A stretch of DNA of 64,000 nt, from NCBI RefSeq assembly GCF_003426735.1, contig NZ_QVON01000001.1, positions 558,001 through 622,000 of the forward strand, written 5' to 3'. A program made the translations under genes and the position numbers. The notes under the pieces are model-generated. The model was not told where the DNA came from. It did no database searches and was given only the letters and a program-made list of their open reading frames with translations. Each line of letters begins with the position of its first letter. Position 1 is the first letter of the stretch. Positions 17,217 through 24,907 of the stretch are shown here, piece after piece. The stretch comes from Arenibacter sp. P308M17. GTDB lineage: Bacteria; Bacteroidota; Bacteroidia; Flavobacteriales; Flavobacteriaceae.

Positions 17217-18101
17217 TTAATTATTCTCCTCAAAGAAATCATTATCTAATTCTTTTACTTCGTAAACAGCTTTTATTTGGATACCTACGTTATATTGGTG
17301 CATTAGGTCTGCTAGCTTTGAACCATCAATCAGAATAATTGTATGATGTGCATCATGTGCTTTTTTTACAGCTCCTGAATCAAATGAGGATGTAGTAACA
17401 AAAACTCCCTTTTGCGTGTCTCCACTCATTGCTCCTATAAAATTTCGAATATCCTTTTCCCGAACTTTATTTTCGCCATATCGTTTTGCTTGAATATAAA
17501 TCTTATCCAAACCAAGTTTATCCTCATTAATTATTCCATCAATGCCCCCATCTCCAGTTTTTGTTGTTTCAATGAAATCACCATATCCCATTCTTTGAAG
17601 TAAAATAAGAATCACTTTCTCAAAATAAAATGGATCTATTTCTTTTAATTTCTCTAACAATTCGTCTTTAACTTGAATATCAATTTGACTAAAACCTTCA
17701 TCAATCAAGTCTTGAGGTGAAGCATTTTCAATTACAGTAGGTGTAGATTCTTTTTTAGAATTTTCTTGGTTGTAAAATTCCAAATAGTTTTCAGAATTTT
17801 CGACTTGTTTCAATGTCAAATCTGTCGAACTATGTTTTTTGCCTTTTTCTGTAATCTTTACAAATCCTCTTTTTGGAAATTCAATATAACCTCCCTTTTT
17901 AAGATATGATTTTCCCCAGGCAATTCGGTTTATAATCAGAATATCACCGCTTTTTGTTGTCTGCTCTAATTGCTCCTTTGAAAGTCCAGAATAGAATTGC
18001 TCAATGACCTTCATGTACATATCTCTTGCCTGTAGAGTTTCTCCATTTTCCAATACCTTTAAAATTGGTATAAATGTTTCATGAAATTTTGGTATATCCA
18101 T
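17217..18101 (-). CDS. Mrr-like type IV restriction endonuclease
   Basis: The 294-aa protein has an N-terminal winged-helix Mrr_N-like domain (about 1-95, with RIAWGKSYLKKGGYIEFPKRGFVKITEKG) and a C-terminal PD-(D/E)xK nuclease domain in the Mrr form: E161, D188 in GDGGIDGII and Q204-x-K206 in IYIQAKRYG. Such enzymes cut DNA bearing foreign methylation. It stands alone without a methyltransferase, as expected for type IV. It is visibly A+T-richer than its neighbours, which points to horizontal acquisition. Confidence 0.88.
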   Translation of the reverse strand: MDIPKFHETFIPILKVLENGETLQARDMYMKVIEQFYSGLSKEQLEQTTKSGDILIINRIAWGKSYLKKGGYIEFPKRGFVKITEKGKKHSSTDLTLKQVENSENYLEFYNQENSKKESTPTVIENASPQDLIDEGFSQIDIQVKDELLEKLKEIDPFYFEKVILILLQRMGYGDFIETTKTGDGGIDGIINEDKLGLDKIYIQAKRYGENKVREKDIRNFIGAMSGDTQKGVFVTTSSFDSGAVKKAHDAHHTIILIDGSKLADLMHQYNVGIQIKAVYEVKELDNDFFEENN

Positions 18102-18321
18102 ATTCTATATTATTTCTGGTCTGGTTATAATTAAGCAAAACAATTGCATATAGCCATTAAACATATTTCCTGATAGCTCTAATGTAACAAATAATTTAGT
18201 TGGATGGTGCTATGCCATGGGGTTGGATTTTTTATGTTTTTTCCAATTGAGAGATTTTCTGCTTTGTGGCTGCAAAGTAGGGAAACAGGAATACCATGGC
18301 CGGCTAACTTCGGTGAAAGCT

Positions 18322-18347
18322 AAGGACACGAGCGTGACGCTCGCGCC
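18322..18347. repeat. REP-like palindromic repeat, uninterrupted copy
   Basis: The sequence AAGGACACGAG-CGTGACGCTCGCGCC equals the copy at 13266-13312 without the 21-bp insert. GAGCGT-G-ACGCTC forms a 6-bp stem around one base. It lies 14 bp before a hairpin. Confidence 0.65.
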
Positions 18348-18361
18348 AGCGGGGAATAAAA

Positions 18362-18383
18362 AAACCGATGAGACCATCGGTTT
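18362..18383 (+). terminator. Hairpin AAACCGATG-AGAC-CATCGGTTT
   Basis: A perfect 9-bp stem with a 4-nt loop, preceded by a run of A. The T run is short (3), and no plus-strand gene lies directly upstream, so it may instead act in the leader of the haem-binding gene or end a small transcript. It resembles the hairpin at 24780-24807. Confidence 0.45.
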
Positions 18384-18611
18384 AGAGTAGCTAACTCAAA
18401 TCAAATTATAAGAACGTATCCTAATATTAGGTTGAGGTAAAATTAGGCTTTATGGTTATTGTCAAAGTTACTATTTGATAGACAATTTGTTAGCTGAATA
18501 TTAATTATGATACTATTTTAGGGAATGTGGGTCAAAACTAAAAATATATTATCTTAGTAAACATCCGTTTACGTATAATTCGCTGATTTATCAATAACCA
18601 ATATTTTCATT

Positions 18612-19124
18612 ATGTTAAAAAAAATCTTGTTAGGGCTGGGAGCAGTATTGATCTTGATCCAGTTTATCCGACCCGAAAAAAATGAATCCAATGATAATAC
18701 TTATGACATTTCCACTACATATAAGGTTCCGGAGGATCTAAACCATTTGTTGCAGGTGTCCTGCAATGATTGTCATTCCAATAAAACGGAATATCCCTGG
18801 TATTCCAATGTACAGCCGGTAGCCTGGCTTTTAAACAATCATGTGGTGGACGGTAAAAGGCATTTAAATTTTTCCAATTTTACAAGCTTGCCTTTGGCCA
18901 TCCAGTACCATAAATTTGAAGAAATGGTAGAAATGGTGGAAGAAAAGGAAATGCCGCTACCTTCCTATACTTACTTTGGACTTCATCCTGAGGCCGACCT
19001 TACCCCTGAACAAAGGGCCCAAATTGTAGATTGGTCCAAGGAGCAAATGGCCTATTTGAAGGCTACTTATCCGGCGGATAGTTTGGTGAGGAAACCTAGG
19101 CCAAAAGCTGCTCCCTCTAAATAA
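18612..19124 (+). CDS. Haem-binding domain protein (single CxxCH)
   Basis: The 170-aa protein has an N-terminal membrane anchor or signal (MLKKILLGLGAVLILIQFI) followed by a Haem_bd-type domain with CNDCHSN at about residue 54, giving one c-type haem attachment site, then NKTEYPWYSNVQPVAWLLNNHVVDGK and MPLPSYTYFGLHPEADLT. It is probably periplasmic and membrane-tethered. The family is common in Bacteroidota and of unknown redox role. Apparently single-gene. Confidence 0.88.
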   Translation: MLKKILLGLGAVLILIQFIRPEKNESNDNTYDISTTYKVPEDLNHLLQVSCNDCHSNKTEYPWYSNVQPVAWLLNNHVVDGKRHLNFSNFTSLPLAIQYHKFEEMVEMVEEKEMPLPSYTYFGLHPEADLTPEQRAQIVDWSKEQMAYLKATYPADSLVRKPRPKAAPSK

Positions 19125-19267
19125 TAAAGTGCAGTCTTTTGTGAAATTCGTTCTTTTTTTATCTTAAACCGAAATCAGATTTTGGTAAAGTAAAAAGATA
19201 GGCTTGAATTCATTTCATATACATTTAAGCCAAATTTATTTTCACTTAAAGATATTGAATTCAAAAT

Positions 19268-19795
19268 TTAAGGAGTGGGTTCCTTGTTAACGGAAAAAAG
19301 AATCGAGGTCTTATTATTATCATAGTCAAATAAAAGTTTAATAAAAAACTTCTCCTTATACCAGTATACAAGGAATGGGGTTGTGTCGGTATTAGGCCCA
19401 TCTTCCTTCAGTGCAATATAGGATTCCTTAAGAAATGCAAAATCGGTTTCTATTTCCTCACCTTCTTCCACCTTATCAATAATAAAATTTTTGTTTGCTT
19501 TACCATAATGGCCTTCTTCGAGTTTTTTTTGGAGGTCAAGAACTATTCCGGGGAAAATCAAGTCGATAGATTCAATGACATCCTTATTGTCCGTTGTGAA
19601 AATTATGCGATTGTATTCGTGTCCATAAAATTCTTCCTTTGACTTGTTTAAAATCCAATATATTGATCCTTCTTTCAATGTATTGTGTAATAGTTCCGTT
19701 GAAAGTTCATTAATATTAACTCCCAAAAATTTTTCTATCTTTTGGTCAGTAAATTGAATGAATAGAGCCATACAAGAAAAAAATAATGTTTTCAT
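19268..19795 (-). CDS. Hypothetical exported protein
   Basis: I do not recognise this 175-aa protein. A short hydrophobic N-terminus (MKTLFFSCMALFIQF) may be a signal peptide without a clear cleavage site. The rest is acidic and soluble (EEGHYGKANKNFIIDKVEEGEEIETDF, VYWYKEKFFIKLLFDYD), of mixed alpha/beta character. The stop is followed by A/T-rich DNA and there is no operon partner. The coding potential looks real because the codon pattern keeps Bacteroidota bias over the whole length. Confidence 0.6.
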   Translation of the reverse strand: MKTLFFSCMALFIQFTDQKIEKFLGVNINELSTELLHNTLKEGSIYWILNKSKEEFYGHEYNRIIFTTDNKDVIESIDLIFPGIVLDLQKKLEEGHYGKANKNFIIDKVEEGEEIETDFAFLKESYIALKEDGPNTDTTPFLVYWYKEKFFIKLLFDYDNNKTSILFSVNKEPTP

Positions 19796-20008
19796 AAATT
19801 ATTGCAATTAGCTGTTGTAAGTAAATTAACAGCATACTAGGTTTTAAAAGGAGTAACGGTTGAAACTTGTCTGCCAGATCCCTTTATTAGAGCTTTCATT
19901 GTGGTTCCCAATCTTTGTGCAACAGTCGCTTTACTTATATTGATATAATACCATGCCCTCGTTATTTTTATGGTCTTGTCATATTATAGCTTTTTAAGGC
20001 AGGAATGT

Positions 20009-21187
20009 TTATTGAAAAGCCGGAAGCCCGGTAATGTCGGCCCCCGTAATCAGTAAATGGATGTCATGCGTGCCCTCATAGGTGATGACACTTTCAAGGT
20101 TCATCATATGGCGCATAATACTGTATTCCCCGGTAATGCCCATTCCGCCCAAAACCTGTCTGGCCTCCCGGGCTATTTGGATCGCCATTTCCACGTTATT
20201 GCGCTTGGCCATTGAAATTTGTGCCGTAGTGGCCCTACCTTCGTTCTTTAATTGTCCCAATCGGAAGGCCAATAATTGTGCCTTGGTAATTTCTGTAATC
20301 ATCTCGGCCAATTTTTTTTGTTGCAATTGCGTAGCGGCTATAGGTTTTCCAAATTGGATGCGCTCCTTGGCGTATCTCAGGGCGGTATCATAACAATCCA
20401 TTGCGGCGCCTATGGCGCCCCAGGCAATGCCGTAACGGGCAGAATCCAGGCAGCCCAAGGGTGCGCCAAGCCCACTTTTGCCGGGGAGTAGGTTTTCTTT
20501 GGGAACTTTTACATTGTCAAATATTAGTTCCCCTGTCGCCGAGGCGCGTAAGGACCATTTATTGTGGGTCTCCGGGGTGCTAAAACCCTCCATGCCCCGT
20601 TCTACGATCAATCCATGGATACGTCCTTCTTCGTTCTTGGCCCATACCACGGCTATATCTGCAAAAGGGGAATTGGAAATCCATAGTTTGGCGCCGTTCA
20701 GTAGAAAGTGATCGCCCTTGTCCTTAAATTTGGTTTCCATACCACTGGGGTTGGACCCATGGTTGGGTTCCGTTAATCCGAAACAGCCCATACATTCGCC
20801 GGAGGCCAATTTGGGCAGGTATTTTTTTCGCTGCTCCTCATTGCCATAGGCAAAAATAGGATACATCACAAGGGACGACTGTACCGAGGCGGTAGAGCGT
20901 ATTCCGCTATCGCCCCTTTCTATTTCCTGCATGATTAGGCCGTAACTTATCTGGTCCAGGCCGGCCCCGCCATATTCTTCGGGGATATAGGGTCCGAAGG
21001 CCCCAATTTCAGATAAGCCTTTGATGATTTGTTTTGGAAAGGCCGCTTTTTGGGCATATTCTTCTATGATGGGGGAAATATCCCGCTTTACCCATTGTCT
21101 AGCAGCATTGCGCACCAATTTATGCTCTTCAGATAAAAGGTCGTCTACATTGTAATAATCGGGAGCTTCAAACAAATCGGGTCGCAT
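20009..21187 (-). CDS. gcdH: Acyl-CoA dehydrogenase, glutaryl-CoA dehydrogenase type
   Basis: The 392-aa flavoprotein is started at the ATG at 21187 (MRPDLFEAPDYYNVDDLL); the frame opens 10 codons earlier but with an atypical N-terminus. FGLTEPNHGSNPSGM and LNGAKLWISNSPFADI are acyl-CoA dehydrogenase signatures, RGDSGIRSTASVQSSLVMYPI is characteristic of glutaryl-CoA dehydrogenases, and YEGTHDIHLLI contains the catalytic Glu. It would oxidise and decarboxylate glutaryl-CoA to crotonyl-CoA in lysine/tryptophan breakdown. It lies last of a minus-strand series with a SET gene and trmN6. Confidence 0.85.
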   Translation of the reverse strand: MRPDLFEAPDYYNVDDLLSEEHKLVRNAARQWVKRDISPIIEEYAQKAAFPKQIIKGLSEIGAFGPYIPEEYGGAGLDQISYGLIMQEIERGDSGIRSTASVQSSLVMYPIFAYGNEEQRKKYLPKLASGECMGCFGLTEPNHGSNPSGMETKFKDKGDHFLLNGAKLWISNSPFADIAVVWAKNEEGRIHGLIVERGMEGFSTPETHNKWSLRASATGELIFDNVKVPKENLLPGKSGLGAPLGCLDSARYGIAWGAIGAAMDCYDTALRYAKERIQFGKPIAATQLQQKKLAEMITEITKAQLLAFRLGQLKNEGRATTAQISMAKRNNVEMAIQIAREARQVLGGMGITGEYSIMRHMMNLESVITYEGTHDIHLLITGADITGLPAFQ

Positions 21188-21262
21188 GGCGTATCTTTTA
21201 GAATCAAAAATAAACAAATTAAGGATTTTTATTTAAAAATATAACATTGCAAAATAGTATTG

Positions 21263-21979
21263 TTACATATTTAAATAAAAATCTTTCGTCAGTTCTATGT
21301 ATTCCTTGGTGTATTTGTGGCGTTCGGATTCTATGGTCAGATATTCAATATCAAAGGATGTCTGTCCAAAGCGGAATTCCAGAAGGCTCCGTTTTGTTTC
21401 AGAGCTAAGATTTCCTTTAATCCGCATAAGTCCGCTGGGATATAGGTCCATGGCAGCCGCCAGTTCCAAAAATTCTTTCTCTTCCCTAAAAGGGATGATG
21501 GTCGCAAAGCTGCCATTTCCCGCCAGGAGTTTCGCAACGCCCCTTAAAAGATCCTGAAAGGGTAGGGATTGGTTCTGTCTTGCCATATCCCTGGATTCAT
21601 TGCCGCTGGACACTATTTCCGGGTAAAATGGCGGATTGGATACGATAAGGTCATATTTATCGTCCATTTCGGCCACAAATTCGTCCAGGGAGGCGTGGTA
21701 ACAGAATAATCGATCGGCCCAATCGGAGCCTTCAAAATTTTCTACACATTGCTCATAGGCATCCTCGTTTATTTCTATGGCGTCTATGGTTTCCGCCTGG
21801 CACCTTTGTGCCAACATCAAGGCAATTACCCCGGTTCCCGCCCCAATATCCAAAATGGACAGGGGCCGGTGTCCCAAGGGGGTCCAGGCCCCCAGCAATA
21901 CTCCGTCAGTGCCGATTTTCATGGCACAGCGATCCTGATATATTTGGAATTGTTTAAATACGAAGGGTTTGGTCATCAA
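21263..21979 (-). CDS. trmN6: tRNA1(Val) A37 N6-methyltransferase
   Basis: The 238-aa class-I SAM methyltransferase has motif I in ILDIGAGTGVIALMLAQR and motif IV in DLIVSNPPFYPE; the NPPF tetrad is typical of N6-adenine methyltransferases. The N-terminal FKQFQIYQDRCAMKIGTDGVLLGAW is diagnostic of the TrmN6/YfiC group, which modifies A37 of tRNA-Val. A second ATG at 21976 is an equal start option. The SET gene is 57 bp upstream and gcdH 75 bp downstream. Confidence 0.9.
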   Translation of the reverse strand: MMTKPFVFKQFQIYQDRCAMKIGTDGVLLGAWTPLGHRPLSILDIGAGTGVIALMLAQRCQAETIDAIEINEDAYEQCVENFEGSDWADRLFCYHASLDEFVAEMDDKYDLIVSNPPFYPEIVSSGNESRDMARQNQSLPFQDLLRGVAKLLAGNGSFATIIPFREEKEFLELAAAMDLYPSGLMRIKGNLSSETKRSLLEFRFGQTSFDIEYLTIESERHKYTKEYIELTKDFYLNM

Positions 21980-22036
21980 CTTTTTGGCTTTTGCTCACGC
22001 TACTTTTCCTTCCTTCCAGGTCCGGTAGGGCGTCCC

Positions 22037-22624
22037 CTAATTGGTGTTGTAATAGTTGTTCTTAATGGAATCCATCATTTTTTTGCCTTCGGCAATAGCA
22101 CTTACCAAATTCCATAGGTTTTCTGAAAACAATGGCTTTAAGGGTTGGTCCAACTTCGGGATTTTTGGAAATACGAGTTGTAATTTTTTGTCCCACACTT
22201 TATAATATTTTAAAAGATCGTCAGGGTATACGACCTTTCTCCTTGTGCCTTCATCAATTGCCCTGAAAGGTTGCGGAATGTTCAGATACCCATAGTCGTC
22301 CGTTAGTTGTTCCCCTACATGGATGTCGCGTATGGCTACCTCAAAATCATAGGCCGTGGTGAGGCAATTGGAGTTAAAGCTGTGGTTTACATATCTGGCA
22401 TTGTCCCAACAGAGGATGAATCTTCCCTTATTGTCCCTAAAGGTGTAGGTGTCCAAAATGGACTGATAAAGGGGTTCCAGGGATGTAAGTTCGTCCGGGG
22501 TAAATTCGCGGTCCAGCTTATCCAGTACCCAGGTTATGGTTCCCGCGGGAATAAATTCTGTAGCTACCACACCATAGCCAATTTCCTTATTGATGAATTG
22601 TAATTCTGTTTTAGGGTGAATCAT
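22037..22624 (-). CDS. SET-domain protein (putative lysine methyltransferase)
   Basis: The 195-aa protein shows GYGVVATEFIPAGTITWVLD at the N-terminus, WDNARYVNHSFNSNCLTT (RxxNHSxxxNC, SAM/active-site knot) and GEQLTDDYGYLN (the D-Y-G motif) near residue 110. These are the conserved motifs of SET methyltransferases. Bacterial SET proteins can modify proteins, but the target here is unknown. A post-SET-like cysteine cluster is absent. Confidence 0.85.
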   Translation of the reverse strand: MIHPKTELQFINKEIGYGVVATEFIPAGTITWVLDKLDREFTPDELTSLEPLYQSILDTYTFRDNKGRFILCWDNARYVNHSFNSNCLTTAYDFEVAIRDIHVGEQLTDDYGYLNIPQPFRAIDEGTRRKVVYPDDLLKYYKVWDKKLQLVFPKIPKLDQPLKPLFSENLWNLVSAIAEGKKMMDSIKNNYYNTN

Positions 22625-22644
22625 TTAGGGCATAAAATAATCTC

Positions 22645-22764
22645 GTGAATACTGAATCGTTATTTCAAAATGTCTTGAAGTATTCCCCATATGAACAATT
22701 TGCCCTACTTAATACAAATGGGGGCTTGTATTGGATCGGGTCCTGTCAACGAGAAATGACATAA
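22645..22764 (+). CDS. Possible small protein or gene remnant (39 aa)
   Basis: A GTG-started frame divergent from the SET gene reads VNTESLFQNVLKYSPYEQFA and then LLNTNGGLYWIGSCQREMT before a TAA. Composition is protein-like, but the length is short, the start is weak and I recognise no family. It may be a real small protein, a decayed fragment or chance. Confidence 0.2.
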   Translation: MNTESLFQNVLKYSPYEQFALLNTNGGLYWIGSCQREMT

Positions 22765-22825
22765 GGAAAGATAGGTAAAATTTTCCTTCCATTTATATGG
22801 CGGGAAAAATTAAAAAGAGGGTAGT

Positions 22826-23353
22826 TTAGGACAGGTAAAGGTCTACCAATCCTTCCGGTGTATCCACAAAAATGGTCTTGTTTTCACGGTCCACTTTAAC
22901 AATTATCTCATCCCTGACGGGAATAAGCAATTGTTTATCGCCCTTTTCCACCTCAAATAGCGCTTGGGCCGTGCTGTCGTTAATGCTTTGGATAATTCCT
23001 ATAGGTCCGTGTAGTTTGTCCTCCATGGCAAAGCCGATTACCTCGTGGTAATAGAACTTATTGCCTTTTAGTTTGGGTAAAAATTTAAGGGGGAGGTATA
23101 TTTCGGAGCCCATTACCTTATCTGCGTCCGATTCATCTGCAACTTCCTCAAAGCGCACCCGCAGTAGACTGGATTTGTGAAGCTGACTTTTTTCAATAAA
23201 AAAAGGAACCAGATTGTTTCCGAGGGAAACGAATACTGATTCCAATTTTTCGTACAATTCGGGTTCATCGGTATCCAATTTAATGAGTACCTCGCCCTTA
23301 AAGCTATGTTTTGAAACGATTTTACCGAGGTAGAAACATTCTTCCTTTGTCAT
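22826..23353 (-). CDS. rimM: Ribosome maturation factor RimM
   Basis: The 175-aa protein starts MTKEECFYLGKIVSKHSFKGEVLIKLDTDEP, the typical RimM N-terminal beta-barrel that binds S19 (G-K-I-x-x-x-H-x-x-x-G-E). A C-terminal PRC-barrel follows (FYYHEVIGFAMEDKLHGPIGIIQSI...LLIPVRDEIIVKVDRENKTIFVDTPEGLVDLYL). It assists 30S assembly and 16S processing. It lies 13 bp downstream of rpsP in the usual rpsP-rimM order. Confidence 0.96.
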   Translation of the reverse strand: MTKEECFYLGKIVSKHSFKGEVLIKLDTDEPELYEKLESVFVSLGNNLVPFFIEKSQLHKSSLLRVRFEEVADESDADKVMGSEIYLPLKFLPKLKGNKFYYHEVIGFAMEDKLHGPIGIIQSINDSTAQALFEVEKGDKQLLIPVRDEIIVKVDRENKTIFVDTPEGLVDLYLS

Positions 23354-23366
23354 CGTTTCCTATTGG

Positions 23367-23927
23367 CTATTCTGTTTCTTTGGTCTCCTCGGGAGCTTCG
23401 GCGGGTGCGGCAGTATCTTCGGATACTGTTTCAGGAGCGGCTTCTTCGGCAACTGCTTCTTCAGCGGCCGGAGCTTCTGCCTCTGCAGCAGCGGCCATAC
23501 GTTTTTCGTTTGCCTCCTTCTCAGCTTTTAAGGCCTTGGCCTTGGCATCGGCATCGGCTTTTGCCAAACCATCTACCTTGGAACCAACAATAGCTGCTTT
23601 CTCTTCCAACCAGGCATTGAACTTTTCTTCCACTTGCTCTTCGGTCAAGGCTCCTTTACGGACACCGCCCAATAAATGGTGCTTTAAAAGTACCCCTTTG
23701 TAGGATAAAATTCTTTTTGCAGTATCGGAAGGCTGTGCGCCGTTCTCTAGCCATTTTACAGAGCTGTCAACATTCAATTCAATAGTTGCAGGGTTGGTAT
23801 TTGGGTTGTAAATACCTAATTTTTCCAAGTATTTACCATCCCTTTTGGCGCGGGAATCCGCAGCTACTACCCAATAAAAAGGTTTTCCTTTTTTTCCGTG
23901 TCTTTGTAATCTAATTCTAACTGGCAT
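23367..23927 (-). CDS. rpsP: 30S ribosomal protein S16 with long Ala/Glu-rich tail
   Basis: The 186-aa protein begins MPVRIRLQRHGKKGKPFYWVVAADSRAKRDGKYLEKLGIYNPNTNP, unmistakably S16 (about 1-80). Residues about 115-186 form a low-complexity, Ala/Glu/Lys-rich, probably extended or helical tail, as seen in other Bacteroidota S16 proteins and about twice the E. coli length. It heads rpsP-rimM, with a good -7 element upstream. Confidence 0.97.
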   Translation of the reverse strand: MPVRIRLQRHGKKGKPFYWVVAADSRAKRDGKYLEKLGIYNPNTNPATIELNVDSSVKWLENGAQPSDTAKRILSYKGVLLKHHLLGGVRKGALTEEQVEEKFNAWLEEKAAIVGSKVDGLAKADADAKAKALKAEKEANEKRMAAAAEAEAPAAEEAVAEEAAPETVSEDTAAPAEAPEETKETE

Positions 23928-24000
23928 ATCACATTAATTTGTAGGGTGCCCGACCCTTGGTTATTAATTCTTTATTTACTTGCTTCTTCCAAAGCGGGTG

Positions 24001-24034
24001 CAAATATAATATTTCTTTTTAAGTGGGAATCAAA
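24001..24034 (-). promoter_or_regulatory. Bacteroidota-type promoter for rpsP-rimM
   Basis: On the minus strand, TTTG (24034-24031) is followed after 22 nt by TATATTTG (24008-24001), close to the -33 TTTG / -7 TANNTTTG consensus. The spacing is slightly long. The S16 start lies about 75 nt downstream, leaving a leader with a short GGGT/ACCC hairpin at 23943-23956. Confidence 0.5.
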
Positions 24035-24196
24035 TATTTGAGTTAAAAATCAATTAATGGAGGCAAATAACTTAACATTTCTTAAGAAAAGCTGTTAAAC
24101 TTAGGCTAAAACCGTTTAGGATTTTGGAGTTATGTACAATTGTCATAGTTTGTTAAAAGGGTTGGCGAAAGTCGCTGCCCATAGTAACTAATTAAA

Positions 24197-24664
24197 ATGA
24201 AGAGAGACAACATGAAGTATTCAGAAAAAATTTCAAACGGATTAAACCAATTATTGGAGAAAAATTATGATGCGGAAAAAGGATTTAAATTGGCAATGGA
24301 TAAATTGGATGGTCCATCGATCAACAAATTTCTAAAGGACAGGGCCGCACAACGGGGAGGATTTGCCCAAGAACTAAAAAGCGAAATATTGGAGTACGGG
24401 GAATTGCCCGAAAAGGGTGGAAGCTTAAAAGGGGATATCCACAGGGCCTGGATGAATCTCAAAGCGGCCGTGGCCTCCAATGAAAGAGAACAACTGTTGG
24501 AAGAGATAGAGCGTGGAGAAAAGGCAAGTCTTGAGGAGTATAATCAGATTTTAAATGATAGGGGAGTTGTACTCCCGCCATCCACGGAAAGTATGTTGAA
24601 AAGACACAGGGATGCCATAAAGGCCTCCTTGACCGTGGCCAATATTCATGAGCAATTGGCATAG
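24197..24664 (+). CDS. DUF2383 / PA2169-family four-helix-bundle protein
   Basis: The 155-aa, almost wholly helical protein has the ferritin-like bundle pattern of the family (KISNGLNQLLEKNYDAEKGFKLAMDKL, FLKDRAAQRGGFAQELKSEI, HRAWMNLKAAVASNEREQLLEEIERGEKASLEEY). Such proteins are soluble, often stress-associated, and lack a confirmed activity. The start could be the first ATG or MKYSEK five codons later. It is monocistronic, followed by a REP-like block and a terminator. Confidence 0.8.
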   Translation: MKRDNMKYSEKISNGLNQLLEKNYDAEKGFKLAMDKLDGPSINKFLKDRAAQRGGFAQELKSEILEYGELPEKGGSLKGDIHRAWMNLKAAVASNEREQLLEEIERGEKASLEEYNQILNDRGVVLPPSTESMLKRHRDAIKASLTVANIHEQLA

Positions 24665-24706
24665 GGTATGGGAATTTATGGAAAGTAAACAGCCTAGGGA
24701 CAAGCT

Positions 24707-24778
24707 TGTCCTGCCTACAAAGGCGGGCCCGCCTGAACGGAACGGGCGGACAGGTTTAAATCTCGATTATAGAGTAAA
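24707..24778. repeat. GC-rich palindromic block plus TCTCGATTATAGAGT module
   Basis: The block contains GGCGGGCCCGCC (24722-24733) between CCTGCC and GGACAGG half-sites, then TCTCGATTATAGAGT inside a 24-nt stretch (24755-24778). The reverse complement of that 24-nt stretch recurs at 48692-48715 with one change. Both copies directly adjoin a strong hairpin. It is REP-like, non-coding. Confidence 0.55.
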
Positions 24779-24779
24779 C

Positions 24780-24813
24780 AGGAACCGGATGGAAACATCC
24801 GGTTCCTAGTTTT
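24780..24813 (+). terminator. Rho-independent terminator after the DUF2383 gene
   Basis: AGGAACCGGATG (24780-24791) and CATCCGGTTCCT (24796-24807) form a perfect 12-bp stem with a GAAA tetraloop, followed by AG and TTTTT. Confidence 0.8.
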
Positions 24814-24907
24814 TGGTAAGGTTGATAACTCCTGATAAATGCCTTTTTCGTTTAAGTGTCATTTCCTTATTTTTACCACTTCCAATCCCATCATATAAAC
24901 CCGCACT

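Larger units (their letters stand above)
18102..18611. other. Intergenic region with REP copy and hairpin, no gene
   Basis: No convincing open reading frame is present. It contains a REP-like core (18322-18347), a strong hairpin (18362-18383) and, after it, a conserved-looking A/T-rich stretch (AGAGTAGCTAACTCAAATC) leading to the haem-binding gene. A small RNA or long leader is possible but unsupported. Confidence 0.4.
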
